DNA of 64,000 bases from Solirubrobacter soli DSM 22325 (GCF_000423665.1 NZ_AUIK01000021.1:1-64000), one strand, 5' to 3'. Counted from the first letter of the stretch, positions 42,895 through 52,596 are shown. The notes: generated by a model not told the origin, from the letters alone. A program made the numbers and translations.

Positions 42895-43307
42895 CGCTTC
42901 TGCGCCGCGTCGGGCGACGCCTCCCAGAACTCGTCGATCTTGGTCGCGTCGTGGCGGCCGAGCTGCTTCGAGATCGCCCACATGTCGACCGGCTCGTCGC
43001 CCTCGTTTCGGTGTGAGCGCGGGGTCTTCGGCGCCACCCGCACCGCGCTCCCGGCGGACACGCGATGGATGTCGTCGCCGAGCCGGAACGTGAGCGTCCC
43101 GCGGGTGACCACGTAGATCTCCTCGATCTCGTCGTGATAGTGGCCGGTCCCCTGCTCGAAGTCCGAGTGCGGCGGAACGCGGATCAGCGTCAGCGCCACC
43201 TGCTCGGCGCCCAGGTCCGGCGTCAGCCGCCGGAACTCGCCCGGCACGTCGGTGCCCGCGTAGTGGTCTTTGACGTCGTCGGCGTCGACGATCGCGTAGT
43301 CGCTCAT
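42891..43307 (-). CDS. Cupin-domain protein
   Basis: A 138-residue cupin with a good metal site: 'H-Y-H-D-E-I-E-E-I-Y-V-V-T-R-G' (His-x-His ... Glu) and 'R-S-H-R-N-E-G' in motif 2. It probably binds a divalent metal; dioxygenase, isomerase or sensing roles are all possible. The ATG at 43307 (M-S-D-Y) is preferred to another at 43313. It ends head-on with the TetR gene, sharing CTAG, and is divergent from a hybrid histidine kinase across 33 bases, so the two promoters must overlap. Confidence 0.82.
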   Translation of the reverse strand: MSDYAIVDADDVKDHYAGTDVPGEFRRLTPDLGAEQVALTLIRVPPHSDFEQGTGHYHDEIEEIYVVTRGTLTFRLGDDIHRVSAGSAVRVAPKTPRSHRNEGDEPVDMWAISKQLGRHDATKIDEFWEASPDAAQKR

Positions 43308-43340
43308 GCCCATTCGTGTGAGGATGTCACCGGAACGACC

Positions 43341-45542
43341 ATGCGGGCCGTGGACGGATCGACGCTCGAGCTGCAGGACCTGCTCCTGGGGCTGGTGACG
43401 GCCGCCACGCTCGAGGACGTGTCGGCGGTGATCGCCGAGCGCGCGGCGCGCGCGACCGGCGCCCAGGGCGCCGCTGTTTGGCGGCGCGCGGGCGGTATGA
43501 GCGCCTTCGGCAGCCTCGCGACCGTGCCGCTGCCGGACCCGGACTTCGGCGACGCGTCGCGGCCGTGGCTGACGCCGGACCTGTCGGATGCCCTCCGCGG
43601 CGCGGCCAACCGGGTGTGCACGGCGACGCTCAGCGCCGGCGGGGCGATCGTCGGCGCGTTGGCGCTGGTCCACGAGCCCGGCGGGGCCGAGCCCGACGCG
43701 GCGCTGCTGCACTCGATCGCGCGACCCGCCGGCGCAGCGCTGGCCCGCGCCGCCGCGACCTCCGAGGCGCTGCACCTGGCGGCGATCGTCGAGGCGGCCG
43801 AGGACGCGATCGCCGCGCTCACCGCCGAGCGCACGATCACGTCGTGGAACCCGGCCGCCGAGCGCCTGCTCAGGATCGGCGCGGCCGAGGCGATCGGCTC
43901 CTCGTTCGACGCGCTGTTCGGCGATCCCGCGGCCGTCGCGATCGTCGCGCGCCAGCGGGCCGGGGGCGCCGCCGAGACGTTCGAGACGATCTGGACGCGC
44001 GGGGACGGCGAGACGCTGGTGCTCGGCATCACGCTCGCGCCGATCCGCGATGCCCGCGGCGAGCTCGCCGGCGTCTCGGCCACCGCGCGCGACCTGACCG
44101 CCCAGCGCGCGGCCGAGGCCCGCATCCGGCGGCTCGCCACGGTCGTCGAGGGCTCGCCGTCAGCGGTCCTGGTCGCGGCGCTGGACGGGCGCGTCATCGA
44201 GGCCAACGAGAACGCCCGCCGGGTGTTCGGCGTCGGCCCTGGCGCCCGGGTGTCCGCGCTGGCCGCGACGCAGCTGCGCGCGCGGACCGGCGAGACGGCG
44301 GTGGAGGGCCCGGTGCGCCACGAGCGCCCCGATGGCGTCACGGTCCAACTCGAGGTCCAGACGTTCCCGATCCGCGACGACGCCGGTAAGACCAGCTCCC
44401 TGGTGTCGGTCGTGCGCGACGTCTCCGAGCGCGAGCGGCTCGCCGACGACCTCCGCCTGGCGCAACGACTGGAGGCGCTCGGCCGGCTGGCGGGCGGCGT
44501 CGCGCACGACTTCAACAACCTGCTGACGATCATCTCCGGCTTCGGACGGCTCGCCCGGTTGGAGCTCGCCGACGGCCCCGCCGCCGAAGCGCTGGACGAG
44601 GCGCTCGCCGCCGCGCGGCGGGCCGAGACCCTCACCCGCCAGCTCCTGGAGTTCGCGCGCAGCCACGAGGCGACGCCGCAGCGGCTGCGGGCGGACGCGG
44701 TGGTCGAGGAGATGCTGCCGGCGTTGCGGGCGCTGGCCGGCGACACGGTGCGCGTGTCGTTCGCCGTCGAGGCGCCGCTCGCGCCGGTGCGCTGCGATCG
44801 CGGGCGGCTCGAGCAGATCGTGATGAACCTCGTCGTCAACGCCCGCAACGCGATGCCGGACGGCGGGGCGATCGCGATCGCGGTCGACGCGCCCGACGGC
44901 GAGTACGTCCGGATCGCCGTGCGCGACACCGGCCGCGGGATGGACGAGGAGACCCGGACACGGCTGTTCGAGCCGTTCTTTCACGTGCGCGGCGCCCGTA
45001 CGAGCACCGGGCTCGGCCTCGCGATCGTCCACGGCGCGGTGACGCAGGCGGGCGGGCACATCACCGTCGAGTCGACGCTCGGCGCCGGTAGCCGCTTCGC
45101 CGTCCACCTCCCGGTCGACCCGGGCCCGGTCGCTCCCCCGGAGCAGTCGCCAGCGCTCGCCGCGCGCGGCGCCGCCCGGATCCTCGTCTGCGACGACGAG
45201 CGCGCTGTCGGGATGCTGGTCGAGCGGATCCTCACCGACGCCGGCTACTCCGTCGTGGCCACGTCCAGTCCGACCGAGGCGCTCGCGCTCGGCGAGGGCG
45301 ACGACTCGATCGCCGCGCTCGTGACCGACGTCCTGATGCCCGAGATGACCGGCCCGGAGCTGGCACGACGGTTGTCGGAGCGCCAACCCGCCCTGCGGGT
45401 GCTGTTCATGTCCGGGTGGACGGCGTCGGTGATCGAGCGCGGCGACTGGCCCGAGCGCAGCCAGTTGCTGGACAAGCCGTTCGACGCGAGGGGGCTGCTC
45501 GCGGCCGTGGACGCGCTGCTCACCGGCCCGGCGTCCTTCTAG
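43341..45542 (+). CDS. Hybrid sensor histidine kinase (GAF-PAS-PAS-HK-REC)
   Basis: A 733-residue cytosolic hybrid kinase. An N-terminal GAF-like region (residues about 10-140) is followed by two PAS domains (about 150-270 and 275-375), then the kinase with His389 in G-G-V-A-H-D-F-N-N-L-L and an ATPase (N-L-V-V-N-A-R-N-A-M, D-T-G-R-G-M, S-T-G-L-G-L-A-I-V). A receiver domain ends the protein, with Asp663 in V-T-D-V-L-M-P-E-M. No membrane segment is seen, so it senses an internal cue such as redox state, light or a ligand; no flavin-binding Cys motif was found. The output partner is not adjacent. Confidence 0.92.
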   Translation: MRAVDGSTLELQDLLLGLVTAATLEDVSAVIAERAARATGAQGAAVWRRAGGMSAFGSLATVPLPDPDFGDASRPWLTPDLSDALRGAANRVCTATLSAGGAIVGALALVHEPGGAEPDAALLHSIARPAGAALARAAATSEALHLAAIVEAAEDAIAALTAERTITSWNPAAERLLRIGAAEAIGSSFDALFGDPAAVAIVARQRAGGAAETFETIWTRGDGETLVLGITLAPIRDARGELAGVSATARDLTAQRAAEARIRRLATVVEGSPSAVLVAALDGRVIEANENARRVFGVGPGARVSALAATQLRARTGETAVEGPVRHERPDGVTVQLEVQTFPIRDDAGKTSSLVSVVRDVSERERLADDLRLAQRLEALGRLAGGVAHDFNNLLTIISGFGRLARLELADGPAAEALDEALAAARRAETLTRQLLEFARSHEATPQRLRADAVVEEMLPALRALAGDTVRVSFAVEAPLAPVRCDRGRLEQIVMNLVVNARNAMPDGGAIAIAVDAPDGEYVRIAVRDTGRGMDEETRTRLFEPFFHVRGARTSTGLGLAIVHGAVTQAGGHITVESTLGAGSRFAVHLPVDPGPVAPPEQSPALAARGAARILVCDDERAVGMLVERILTDAGYSVVATSSPTEALALGEGDDSIAALVTDVLMPEMTGPELARRLSERQPALRVLFMSGWTASVIERGDWPERSQLLDKPFDARGLLAAVDALLTGPASF

Positions 45543-45554
45543 AGTTCGCGGCAC

Positions 45555-46805
45555 GTGAAGGTGCGGCTGGCGTATGGAGCGGGCGGGCTCGAGGTCGAGC
45601 TGCCCCAGGAGCGGACGACCGTGGTCGAGCCGGCGTACCACGCGGGCGCGCCGGACGAGGACGAGGTGCTGCGCCGCGCGCTGCGCCGGCCGGTCGCCGG
45701 CCCGCCGCTTCGCGAGCTCGCGTCGCCTGGCGCCAAGGTCGCCATCTCGATGTGCGACGGCACCCGCGCACAGCCGCGCGACAAGATGATCCCCGCCGTG
45801 CTCGAGGAGCTCGGCGTGCCGGATTCGCAGGTCGTGATCCTGGTCGCCACCGGGACGCACCGCGGCAACTCCGACGAGGAGCTGCGGGCGATGCTCGGCG
45901 ACGACATCGTCTCGCGGATCCGGGTCGTCAACCATGACGCGCGCGACAAGTCGACGCTCGCGTACCTGGGCGAGCACGGCAACGGCGTGCCGGTGTGGAT
46001 CAACCGCGAGTGGGTCGAGGCCGACCTGCGCATCACCACCGGCTTCGTCGAGCCGCACTTCTTCGCCGGCTTCAGCGGCGGGCCGAAGCTCGTCACCCCC
46101 GGCCTCGCCGGCCTGGACACCGTGCTCGTGCTGCACAACGCGGCCCGGATCGGCGACCCGCGGGCGACCTGGGGCGTCGTCGACGACAACCCGGTGCACG
46201 CCGACATCCGCGCCGCATGTGGCGCTGCGCCGCCCCACTTTACGTTCGACGTCATCTTGAACCGCGAGCAGCGGGTGATCGAGGCGTTCGCCGGCTCGCT
46301 GAACGAGATGCACGCCGCGGCGTGCGACGCCGCTCGGCGGTTCGCCATGCAGGCGGTGCCCGAGCCGTTCGACGTCGTGGTCACGAGCAACTCGGGTTAT
46401 CCGCTCGACCAGAACCTCTACCAGGCGGTCAAGGGCATGTCGGCGGCCGCCAAGGTCGTCAAGCCGGGCGGGCTGATCGTGTGCGCGGCCGAGTGCCGTG
46501 ACGGCTTCCCGGGCCATGGCTCCTACCGGCAGCTGTTGGAATCGAGCGGCGGGCCGCGGGCGTTCCTGGCGCAGATCGCCGCGTCCGATCACGTCACGCC
46601 GGACCAGTGGCAGGTGCAGATCCAGGCGAACATCCAGGACCACGCGCGGGTCGTGATGCACACCGAGCACCTCTCCGACGCCGAGCTGCGGTCCGTTCAC
46701 CTGGAGCAGACGCGCGACATCGCGGCGACCGTCGCCGCCGAGGGCTCGAGCGCGTCGGTGTGTGTGCTGCCCGAGGGTCCGCAGACGATCGCGTACGTGT
46801 CTTGA
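45555..46805 (+). CDS. larA: LarA-type nickel-pincer racemase
   Basis: A 416-residue member of the LarA family, which racemises or epimerises 2-hydroxyacids with a nickel-pincer nucleotide. The family residues are in register: His102 (A-T-G-T-H-R-G), His168 and Lys178 (E-P-H-F-F-A-G-F-S-G-G-P-K) and His194 (V-L-V-L-H-N), equivalent to H108, H174, K184 and H200 of the lactobacillar enzyme with a constant offset of 6. The start is GTG, 12 bases after the kinase gene. Substrates of family members vary (lactate, malate, others), so lactate is not assured. Cofactor genes larB, larC and larE are not in the window. Confidence 0.88.
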   Translation: MKVRLAYGAGGLEVELPQERTTVVEPAYHAGAPDEDEVLRRALRRPVAGPPLRELASPGAKVAISMCDGTRAQPRDKMIPAVLEELGVPDSQVVILVATGTHRGNSDEELRAMLGDDIVSRIRVVNHDARDKSTLAYLGEHGNGVPVWINREWVEADLRITTGFVEPHFFAGFSGGPKLVTPGLAGLDTVLVLHNAARIGDPRATWGVVDDNPVHADIRAACGAAPPHFTFDVILNREQRVIEAFAGSLNEMHAAACDAARRFAMQAVPEPFDVVVTSNSGYPLDQNLYQAVKGMSAAAKVVKPGGLIVCAAECRDGFPGHGSYRQLLESSGGPRAFLAQIAASDHVTPDQWQVQIQANIQDHARVVMHTEHLSDAELRSVHLEQTRDIAATVAAEGSSASVCVLPEGPQTIAYVS

Positions 46806-47860
46806 CCTGGACCGACCCCGGCGCGCACGCGGTCGCGCCCGGCGTGCACCGGATCGTCTGCCCGCTTCCCAAGGACGGGCTGAAGGCGGTCAACGTCTAC
46901 GTGCTGGCGGGCGACGACGAGCTCGCGCTGATCGACACCGGCTGGCGCAGCGACGCGATCATCGACGCTTTGCAGGACGGGTTCGCGGAGCTCGGCTTCG
47001 CGCTGCGCGACCTCACCGCGATCGTCGCCACCCACTCGCACTACGACCACTACGGGCTCTCCGCATATCTGCGGGAGCTGTCGGGCGCCCCCGTGTATCT
47101 GGGCTCGCGCGAGCGGGAGAATCTCGCAGCGGCGCTGGTGCGGGAGGAGTTCGAGCGCGACCGCGCGCACCGGCGCGCCCTGCTGCTGCGCCACGGCGCG
47201 CGGACGCTGGCGGACGAGCTGGCCGCGGTCCCGTTCACATTCGAATCGGTGCAGCGGCGCGGGTTCGCGTCGTGGCCGGACGTCTGGGTCGCCGACGGCG
47301 ATGAGCTGCAGGTCGGCGGGCGGGTGCTGCGCGCGCGGCTCACGCCCGGCCACAGCCGCGGGCACCTGATGTTCGAGTCCGCTGACCTGCTCTTCGCGGG
47401 CGATCACGTCCTCCCCCACATCACCCCGTCGCTCGGCTTCGAGGCGTTCACCGACGGCCGCGCGCTGGAGGCGTTCCTGGCGTCATTGCGCGCGTGCCGC
47501 TCGCTGCCGGTGTCGTTGGTCCTGCCGGGGCACGGCCCGGTGTTCGAGGACCTGGCGGGGCGGGTCGACGAGCTGATCGCGCACCACGACACGCGCCTCG
47601 CCGCATGCCTGGCAGCACTCGCGGACGGCCCGCTGACGGCCCACGACGTCGCCGCGCGCCTGACGTGGACGCGGCGCGAGCGCCCGTTCGCCGACATGGA
47701 CCTCTTCAACCGCATGCTCGCGACGACCGAGACGATCACCCACCTCGAGCTGCTCGCGGACCGCGGCGACGTGGCCCGCGAGCAGGACGATGACGTCGTG
47801 CGCTACGCGGCGGCCTTGACCGTGTGGTCGAAGACGAGCGCGCCATCCTCGATCCGGTAG
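46802..47860 (+). CDS. Metallo-beta-lactamase-fold hydrolase (LACTB2-like)
   Basis: A 352-residue MBL-fold hydrolase with the metal motif His78-x-His80-x-Asp82-His83 (T-H-S-H-Y-D-H), a later His (G-H-S-R-G-H) and 'F-A-G-D-H-V'. The C-terminal ~80 residues form a winged-helix-like tail as in LACTB2-type proteins, so a thioester, lactone or RNA substrate is possible. The start is taken as TTG at 46802, which overlaps the LarA stop (TTGA); a GTG at 46841 is an alternative. It probably works with LarA in one pathway. Its 3' end overlaps the convergent binding-protein gene by 58 bases. Confidence 0.83.
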   Translation: MTWTDPGAHAVAPGVHRIVCPLPKDGLKAVNVYVLAGDDELALIDTGWRSDAIIDALQDGFAELGFALRDLTAIVATHSHYDHYGLSAYLRELSGAPVYLGSRERENLAAALVREEFERDRAHRRALLLRHGARTLADELAAVPFTFESVQRRGFASWPDVWVADGDELQVGGRVLRARLTPGHSRGHLMFESADLLFAGDHVLPHITPSLGFEAFTDGRALEAFLASLRACRSLPVSLVLPGHGPVFEDLAGRVDELIAHHDTRLAACLAALADGPLTAHDVAARLTWTRRERPFADMDLFNRMLATTETITHLELLADRGDVAREQDDDVVRYAAALTVWSKTSAPSSIR

Positions 47861-49056
47861 ATGCCGTACGGCGTCAGCGTGATGTCGCCGTTCTTGTCGA
47901 TCGAGTACTTGCCGAACACGCCCTCGCGGTCCTTGGTGGCGAGCAGCTGCTTGGCGACCTCGGCGCGGTCTGAGCCCTTGTCGCCCGCGCGCTTGATCGC
48001 GTCGAGCAGGAGGCTCATCGACTCGTAGCCGTAGACGGCGTATCGGTCCGGGTTCTTCTCGCCGAACTTCGCCTCGTAGGCCTTCAGGAACTCCTTGCCG
48101 GCGGGCGGGTACTCCTCGGGCGCGACGCCCGGAATCGTGATCAGCACGCGCTTGGCGACGTCGGCGGGCAGGCCCCCGTCCTTGGGGTCGAAGAACCCGG
48201 ACTCCCCCACGCCCTCGGGCCCGAGTAGCGGCGCGTCCGGCAGCGCGACCGCCATGTCCTTGAAGATCTGGACGGCGTTGTTGGCCGTGATGCCGCTGTA
48301 GATGAAGCACTGCGCCCCGGTCGCCTTGATCTTGGACGCGAGCGAGCGGTAGTTGGCGGCGTTCTTGTCGATGCCCTCGTCGCCCTTGATCTCGAGCCCG
48401 ACCTTCTTGGCGGCGAGCTCGACGTTCTTGGCCAGGCCCGCGCCGTAGACCTCCTTGTCGTTGAGGATGTAGGCCGACGCACAGCCTTTCTCCTTCGCCA
48501 GCGCGGCGAGCGCGGCGCCCTGGTAGGTGTCCTTCGGCAGGACGCGGGCGTAGGTGCGCACGCCCGTCGGGTAGTACTTGTCCGGCTCGCCGGGGCTGGC
48601 GCCTGGGTCGTTGGACGTGATGCCGACCGCGGTGTTCCCGGGGCTGACCTGCGCGACGCCGGCCTCGTTGAGGATCGGCAGCGAGACCGCGGTCGCGCCC
48701 GAGTTGAACTCGCCGATGTAGCCGATCGTCGAATCGTCCTGGCCCGCCTTGCGGGCGTTGGACGATGTCGCGTTCGGCTCCCAGCCGGCCGCCTGCGCGG
48801 TCGAATCGTCGAGCGAGACGTACTTGATCGGGTACTTCCCGGCCTTCCCGCCCGCCTGCTCGAGCGCGAGCTTGGCGCCGTTGACCGCCGCCTCGGACTG
48901 CGCGCGGGCGGCGCCCTGCAGCGGCAGGCTCGAGTAGATCGTCAGCTGTTTGCCGGCCTGCTCGCCGCCGCTGGAGCCGCCGCCGGAGCTCGGCTCATCC
49001 GACCCGCAGGCCGCGACCGTCAGTGCGAGCGCGGCCGCAATCGCTGTCCTCTTCAT
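47803..49056 (-). CDS. Branched-chain-amino-acid-type ABC substrate-binding lipoprotein
   Basis: A 417-residue lipoprotein: the signal ends T-V-A-A-C with Cys17 lipidated, then a Ser/Gly linker. The rest is a type I periplasmic-binding fold of the LivJ group ('L-P-L-Q-G-A-A-R-A-Q-S-E-A-A-V-N-G-A', 'I-G-Y-I-G-E-F-N-S', 'Y-A-V-Y-G-Y-E-S-M'). It captures a small acid or amide outside the membrane. A strong GGAGGAGAG ribosome site precedes the ATG. No permease or ATPase genes are next to it, so it is an orphan component. It is co-directional with the HisD-like gene 15 bases upstream and may be in its operon. Confidence 0.9.
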   Translation of the reverse strand: MKRTAIAAALALTVAACGSDEPSSGGGSSGGEQAGKQLTIYSSLPLQGAARAQSEAAVNGAKLALEQAGGKAGKYPIKYVSLDDSTAQAAGWEPNATSSNARKAGQDDSTIGYIGEFNSGATAVSLPILNEAGVAQVSPGNTAVGITSNDPGASPGEPDKYYPTGVRTYARVLPKDTYQGAALAALAKEKGCASAYILNDKEVYGAGLAKNVELAAKKVGLEIKGDEGIDKNAANYRSLASKIKATGAQCFIYSGITANNAVQIFKDMAVALPDAPLLGPEGVGESGFFDPKDGGLPADVAKRVLITIPGVAPEEYPPAGKEFLKAYEAKFGEKNPDRYAVYGYESMSLLLDAIKRAGDKGSDRAEVAKQLLATKDREGVFGKYSIDKNGDITLTPYGIYRIEDGALVFDHTVKAAA

Positions 49057-49071
49057 CGCTCTCTCCTCCCG

Positions 49072-50394
49072 TTAGACGTGCGCCAGCCGCTTGGCCGCGG
49101 TGGCACCGTGTCCCGCCAACCCCTCGACGGCGCTGATCGCCACGACCGCCTCCGCGATCTCCGTGGCCGCCGCGTCGCTCTCGATCCGCTGGTAGGTCAG
49201 CGGTTTGAGGAAGCGCGCGACCGACAACCCGCCCGTGTAGCGGGCCGCGTGCGCGGTCGGCAACACGTGGTTCGTACCCGTCGCGCCCTTGTCCGAATAC
49301 GCGACGGTGGCGTTCTCGCCGAGGAAGATCGAGCCGTAGTTGCGCAGCCGGTCGTGGAACCACGCGTCGTCGCCCGTGTGCACCTCGAGGTGCTCGGGCG
49401 CGAGCACGTCGGACACGAACGCGGCGGTCTCGCGGTCGGGGGCGACGACGATGGCGCCGTGGTCGCGCCAGGCCGCGCCCGCGACCTCCGCCGTGGCCAG
49501 GTCCTCGAGCTGGCGCTCGACCTCCGCCCGCACGGCACGCCCGAGATCCTCATCGGTCGTGACGAGCGCCGCGGGCGACGTCGGCCCATGCTCGGCCTGT
49601 CCGAGCAGGTCGGCGGCGACGAGCTCGGGGTTCGCGGTCGCGTCGGCGATCACGGCGATCTCCGACGGGCCGGCGAGCAGGTCGATGCCGACGCGACCGT
49701 AGAGCTGGCGCTTCGCCTCGGCGACGTAGGCGTTGCCGGCGCCGACGATCATGTCGACCGCTTCGAGCCCCGCGAGGCCGAAGGCCATCGCGGCCAATGC
49801 CTGGACGCCACCGATGGCGAAGATCCGGTCGGCGCCGCAGAGCGCGGTGCTGTAGACGAGCGAGGGGAAGATCCCGTCGCCCGAGGGGGGCGCGCAGGCG
49901 ATCACGGTCTCCACGCCCGCGACCTTCGGGACGAGCACGGTCATGAAGGGGGACGCGAGCAGCGGGACGCGGCCGGCGGGCAGATACGCGCCGACGGTGC
50001 CCACGGGTACGAGGCGGTGGCCGGCGATCACGCCCGGCGCGACCTCGACCTCGAGGTCGAGCAGGGTGCCGCGCTGGGCCGTCGCGAAGGCCTCGGTGCG
50101 CTCGCGCGAGCGCCGCAGGTGGCGCTTGAGGTCCTCATCCACGTGGTCGCCCGCGCTCTCGATCTGCTCGCGGGTGAGTTCGAACGACGGCGGGTCCCAG
50201 CCGTCCAGGTCGCGCGAGTAGCGGCGCAGGGCGCTCTCGCCGCCGCGCTCGATGTCGAGCAGGATCTCGCTCACGCGCTCGGCGATCCGCGGGTCGGCTT
50301 CGACGGCGTGCGCCGCAGGGCGCTTGAGGAACAGCAGGTCCCGATGGTCGAGGAGTCGCTGATTGATCACCCCGCCATCGTCCGCCTGGATCAC
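49072..50394 (-). CDS. Histidinol-dehydrogenase-family enzyme, probably not HisD
   Basis: A 440-residue NAD-dependent dehydrogenase with the metal and catalytic residues of the HisD fold: G-Q-A-E-H-G-P, A-P-E-H-L, an Asp in Y-S-D-K and a late His in V-E-G-L-A-G-H. However, the loop reads 'D-K-G-A-T-G-T-N-H-V-L-P-T' where biosynthetic HisD has '(D)-Y-A-S-G-P-N-H-V-L-P-T'. This G-T-N-H form is typical of paralogues such as sulfopropanediol dehydrogenase (HpsN). No his genes are near. Three GTG codons compete as start (50403, 50394, 50370); 50394 has the most usable upstream AAAGGA. It is divergent from a LysR gene and should be catabolic. Confidence 0.8.
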   Translation of the reverse strand: MIQADDGGVINQRLLDHRDLLFLKRPAAHAVEADPRIAERVSEILLDIERGGESALRRYSRDLDGWDPPSFELTREQIESAGDHVDEDLKRHLRRSRERTEAFATAQRGTLLDLEVEVAPGVIAGHRLVPVGTVGAYLPAGRVPLLASPFMTVLVPKVAGVETVIACAPPSGDGIFPSLVYSTALCGADRIFAIGGVQALAAMAFGLAGLEAVDMIVGAGNAYVAEAKRQLYGRVGIDLLAGPSEIAVIADATANPELVAADLLGQAEHGPTSPAALVTTDEDLGRAVRAEVERQLEDLATAEVAGAAWRDHGAIVVAPDRETAAFVSDVLAPEHLEVHTGDDAWFHDRLRNYGSIFLGENATVAYSDKGATGTNHVLPTAHAARYTGGLSVARFLKPLTYQRIESDAAATEIAEAVVAISAVEGLAGHGATAAKRLAHV

Positions 50395-50412
50395 TTGCGG
50401 CACAATCCTTTC

Positions 50413-50426
50413 TTGCCGCTGTTCAA
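50413..50426. promoter_or_regulatory. LysR-type box
   Basis: TTGCCGCTGTTCAA contains TTG ... CAA inverted ends in the T-N11-A format of LysR-type sites. It lies in the 46-bp gap between the HisD-like and LysR genes. Confidence 0.4.
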
Positions 50427-50440
50427 CCCAGGCTGAGCCT

Positions 50441-51367
50441 TTGACTCTGCAGCAGCTTCGCTACTTCCTCGCCACCGCCCAGCACGGGTCGTTCGCCGGT
50501 GCGGCCGACGAGCTGCTCCTCAAGCAGCCGTCAGTGGCCGAGCAGATCCGGCGCCTGGAGGCCGAGCTGGGCGTGCCGCTGTTCGCCCGCAAGCGGCGGC
50601 GTTTGATCCTCACCGCCGCGGGCGCGGCGCTGCGGCCGTACGCCGAGCAGGCGCTCGCCACCTGCCAGGACGGCGCCGACGCGGTGCGGGCGCATCGGAC
50701 GCTGCGTGGCGGCGTCGCCTCCTTCGGGCTTCCCCGCAACGCCGAGCTCTACGAGCTGACCGATCTCGCCGCCGAGATGCACGAACGGCACCCGCTGGTC
50801 GGGATGCGGCTGATCGGGCAGAACTCGGCCGAGGTCGCCGACGCGATCCGCGAGGGGACGCTGGAGGCCGGGCTCGTGGTACTCCCGGTCGACGATGACG
50901 GGCTCGAGGTCGAGCCGATCTTCAGGGACGAGGTCCTCTACGCGACGGCGGACGCTTCGCGAGCGTCGGCGCCGGTCGCCACGGGCGACCTGCTCGAGAC
51001 GCCATTGGTGCTGTACGACGCCCACTACGGCAACACCGACCCGACGCGTCGCCAGCTCCACGGTCGCCTGCAGCAGCTCGGCGGGCGGCTCGCGCCGCAC
51101 ATCGAGGTCGAGTACCTGGCCGGTGCGCTGCGGCTCGCGGCGCTCGGGGTGGGAGACACGATCGTCGCCCAGGCCGCCGTCGACGGCGGCTTCCTTCCCT
51201 CCGGCTTGCACGTCACGCCGTTCGCGGAACCGCTGTACGACACGCTCGCGGTGGTCAAGCAGCGGTCGCTGCCGCTGTCGCCCGCCACGCGCGAGTTGCT
51301 CTCGATCGCGTTGGACCGCCTGCGGGCGTTCGAGCGTCGCCGCGCGCGCGTAGGGTACGGCGCGTGA
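50441..51367 (+). CDS. LysR-family transcription regulator
   Basis: A 308-residue LysR regulator. It starts 'T-L-Q-Q-L-R-Y-F-L', the standard family opening, at a TTG codon; the longer frame from 50363 would include the intergenic region. The helix-turn-helix is 'G-S-F-A-G-A-A-D-E-L-L-L-K-Q-P-S-V-A-E-Q-I'. The C-terminal effector domain follows. It is divergent from the HisD-like enzyme and overlaps the amidase gene by GTGA, so it probably controls both sides of this catabolic cluster. The inducer is unknown. Confidence 0.9.
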   Translation: MTLQQLRYFLATAQHGSFAGAADELLLKQPSVAEQIRRLEAELGVPLFARKRRRLILTAAGAALRPYAEQALATCQDGADAVRAHRTLRGGVASFGLPRNAELYELTDLAAEMHERHPLVGMRLIGQNSAEVADAIREGTLEAGLVVLPVDDDGLEVEPIFRDEVLYATADASRASAPVATGDLLETPLVLYDAHYGNTDPTRRQLHGRLQQLGGRLAPHIEVEYLAGALRLAALGVGDTIVAQAAVDGGFLPSGLHVTPFAEPLYDTLAVVKQRSLPLSPATRELLSIALDRLRAFERRRARVGYGA

Positions 51368-52596
51368 ACGCCGCGATCGAAGCCTGGGAGCCGCGGGTCA
51401 ACGCGTTCACCGAGCTCTTGGAGCACGACGGTTCCGGGTTCGAGGTCGCCGTCAAGGACACGATCTGGATGGAAGGGCTGCGGGCGACACGCGGGTCGCG
51501 GGCGTTCGCGGACTTCATCGCGCCGTCGGACGCCGTCGCCGTCGCGCGACTGCGGGCTTCCGGCGCCTCGATCGTCGGCCGTACGACCAACCCGGAGCTC
51601 TGCTTTCGCGGTGTGACGACGTCGGAGCTGCACGGGGTGACGCGCAACCCCTTCGACCTCGGGCGCGTCGTCGGCGGGTCCAGCGGCGGATCGGGCGCGG
51701 CGGTGACCTACGGCGCCGTGCCGGCCGCGCTGGGGACGGACGGCGGCGGGTCGATCCGCATCCCCGCGTCGTTCTGCGGGGTCGTCGGGCACAAGCCGAC
51801 GTTCGGGCTCGTTCCGGTGACCCCCGGGTTCCGCGGGTGGGAGACGTTGTCGGTGGTCGGGCCGCTGGCGCGGTCCGTGGCCGACGCGCGACGGATGCTC
51901 GACGCCATCGCCGGGCCGGACGCGAGCGACCCGGGAAGCTGGGGCGTGTGGCGCCGACCGGTACCGGAGCGGTTGCGCGTGGCGGCGAGCGTCGACCTCG
52001 GGCATCTCCCCGTCGAGCCCGCGGTGCGCGCGGCGTTCGACGCGGCGGTGGCCGAGCTGCGGGCCGCGGGGTGGGCGATCGACGACGCCGCGCCCGAGCC
52101 CATCCCCGCCGCGCGTCTGTGGAACGCGGTCGCGATCCCGGAGGGCTACGCCGCCGATCGCGCGCTGCTCGAACGGCCGGAGCTCATCGAGCCCGATACC
52201 GCACGGCTGATCGCGGCGGGCGCCGAGGTCTCCGCGGCGCAGTATCTCGACGCCCTCCAGGAGCGAGAGGACTACGTGCGGGCGTGGGCGCGCTTCTTCG
52301 ACCGCTACGACGTGCTGCTGCTGCCGACGATGCAGATGACCGCGTTCTCGGTGGACCTGCTGACCCCGCCGGAGATCGACGGTGTCCCCGTCGACCCGTT
52401 CTTCGACGACTGGTGCAACCTGGTCATCCCGGCCAACCTGACCGGGTGCCCGGCGACGTCGGTGCCGTGCGGCTATGACGAGGACGGGCTCCCGATCGGC
52501 CTGCAGATCATGGGTCCGCGCGGCGGTGACGACTGGACGCTGGCGCTCGCAGAGGCGTGGGAGACGCTGTTCGCGGATCGCCGGCGCTCGCCCTGA
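51364..52596 (+). CDS. Amidase-signature hydrolase
   Basis: A 410-residue member of the amidase signature family, which hydrolyses amide bonds. The Ser-cisSer-Lys triad is present: Lys31 (A-V-K-D-T-I), the Gly/Ser loop G-G-S-S-G-G-S-G-A-A (104-113) and nucleophile Ser130 (G-T-D-G-G-G-S-I-R-I-P). It is too short and solitary to be GatA (no gatB/gatC nearby). The GTG start overlaps the LysR stop by 4 bases, and its own TGA overlaps the next ATG (TGATG), so LysR, amidase and isomerase are one coupled unit. The substrate is unknown. Confidence 0.9.
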   Translation: MNAAIEAWEPRVNAFTELLEHDGSGFEVAVKDTIWMEGLRATRGSRAFADFIAPSDAVAVARLRASGASIVGRTTNPELCFRGVTTSELHGVTRNPFDLGRVVGGSSGGSGAAVTYGAVPAALGTDGGGSIRIPASFCGVVGHKPTFGLVPVTPGFRGWETLSVVGPLARSVADARRMLDAIAGPDASDPGSWGVWRRPVPERLRVAASVDLGHLPVEPAVRAAFDAAVAELRAAGWAIDDAAPEPIPAARLWNAVAIPEGYAADRALLERPELIEPDTARLIAAGAEVSAAQYLDALQEREDYVRAWARFFDRYDVLLLPTMQMTAFSVDLLTPPEIDGVPVDPFFDDWCNLVIPANLTGCPATSVPCGYDEDGLPIGLQIMGPRGGDDWTLALAEAWETLFADRRRSP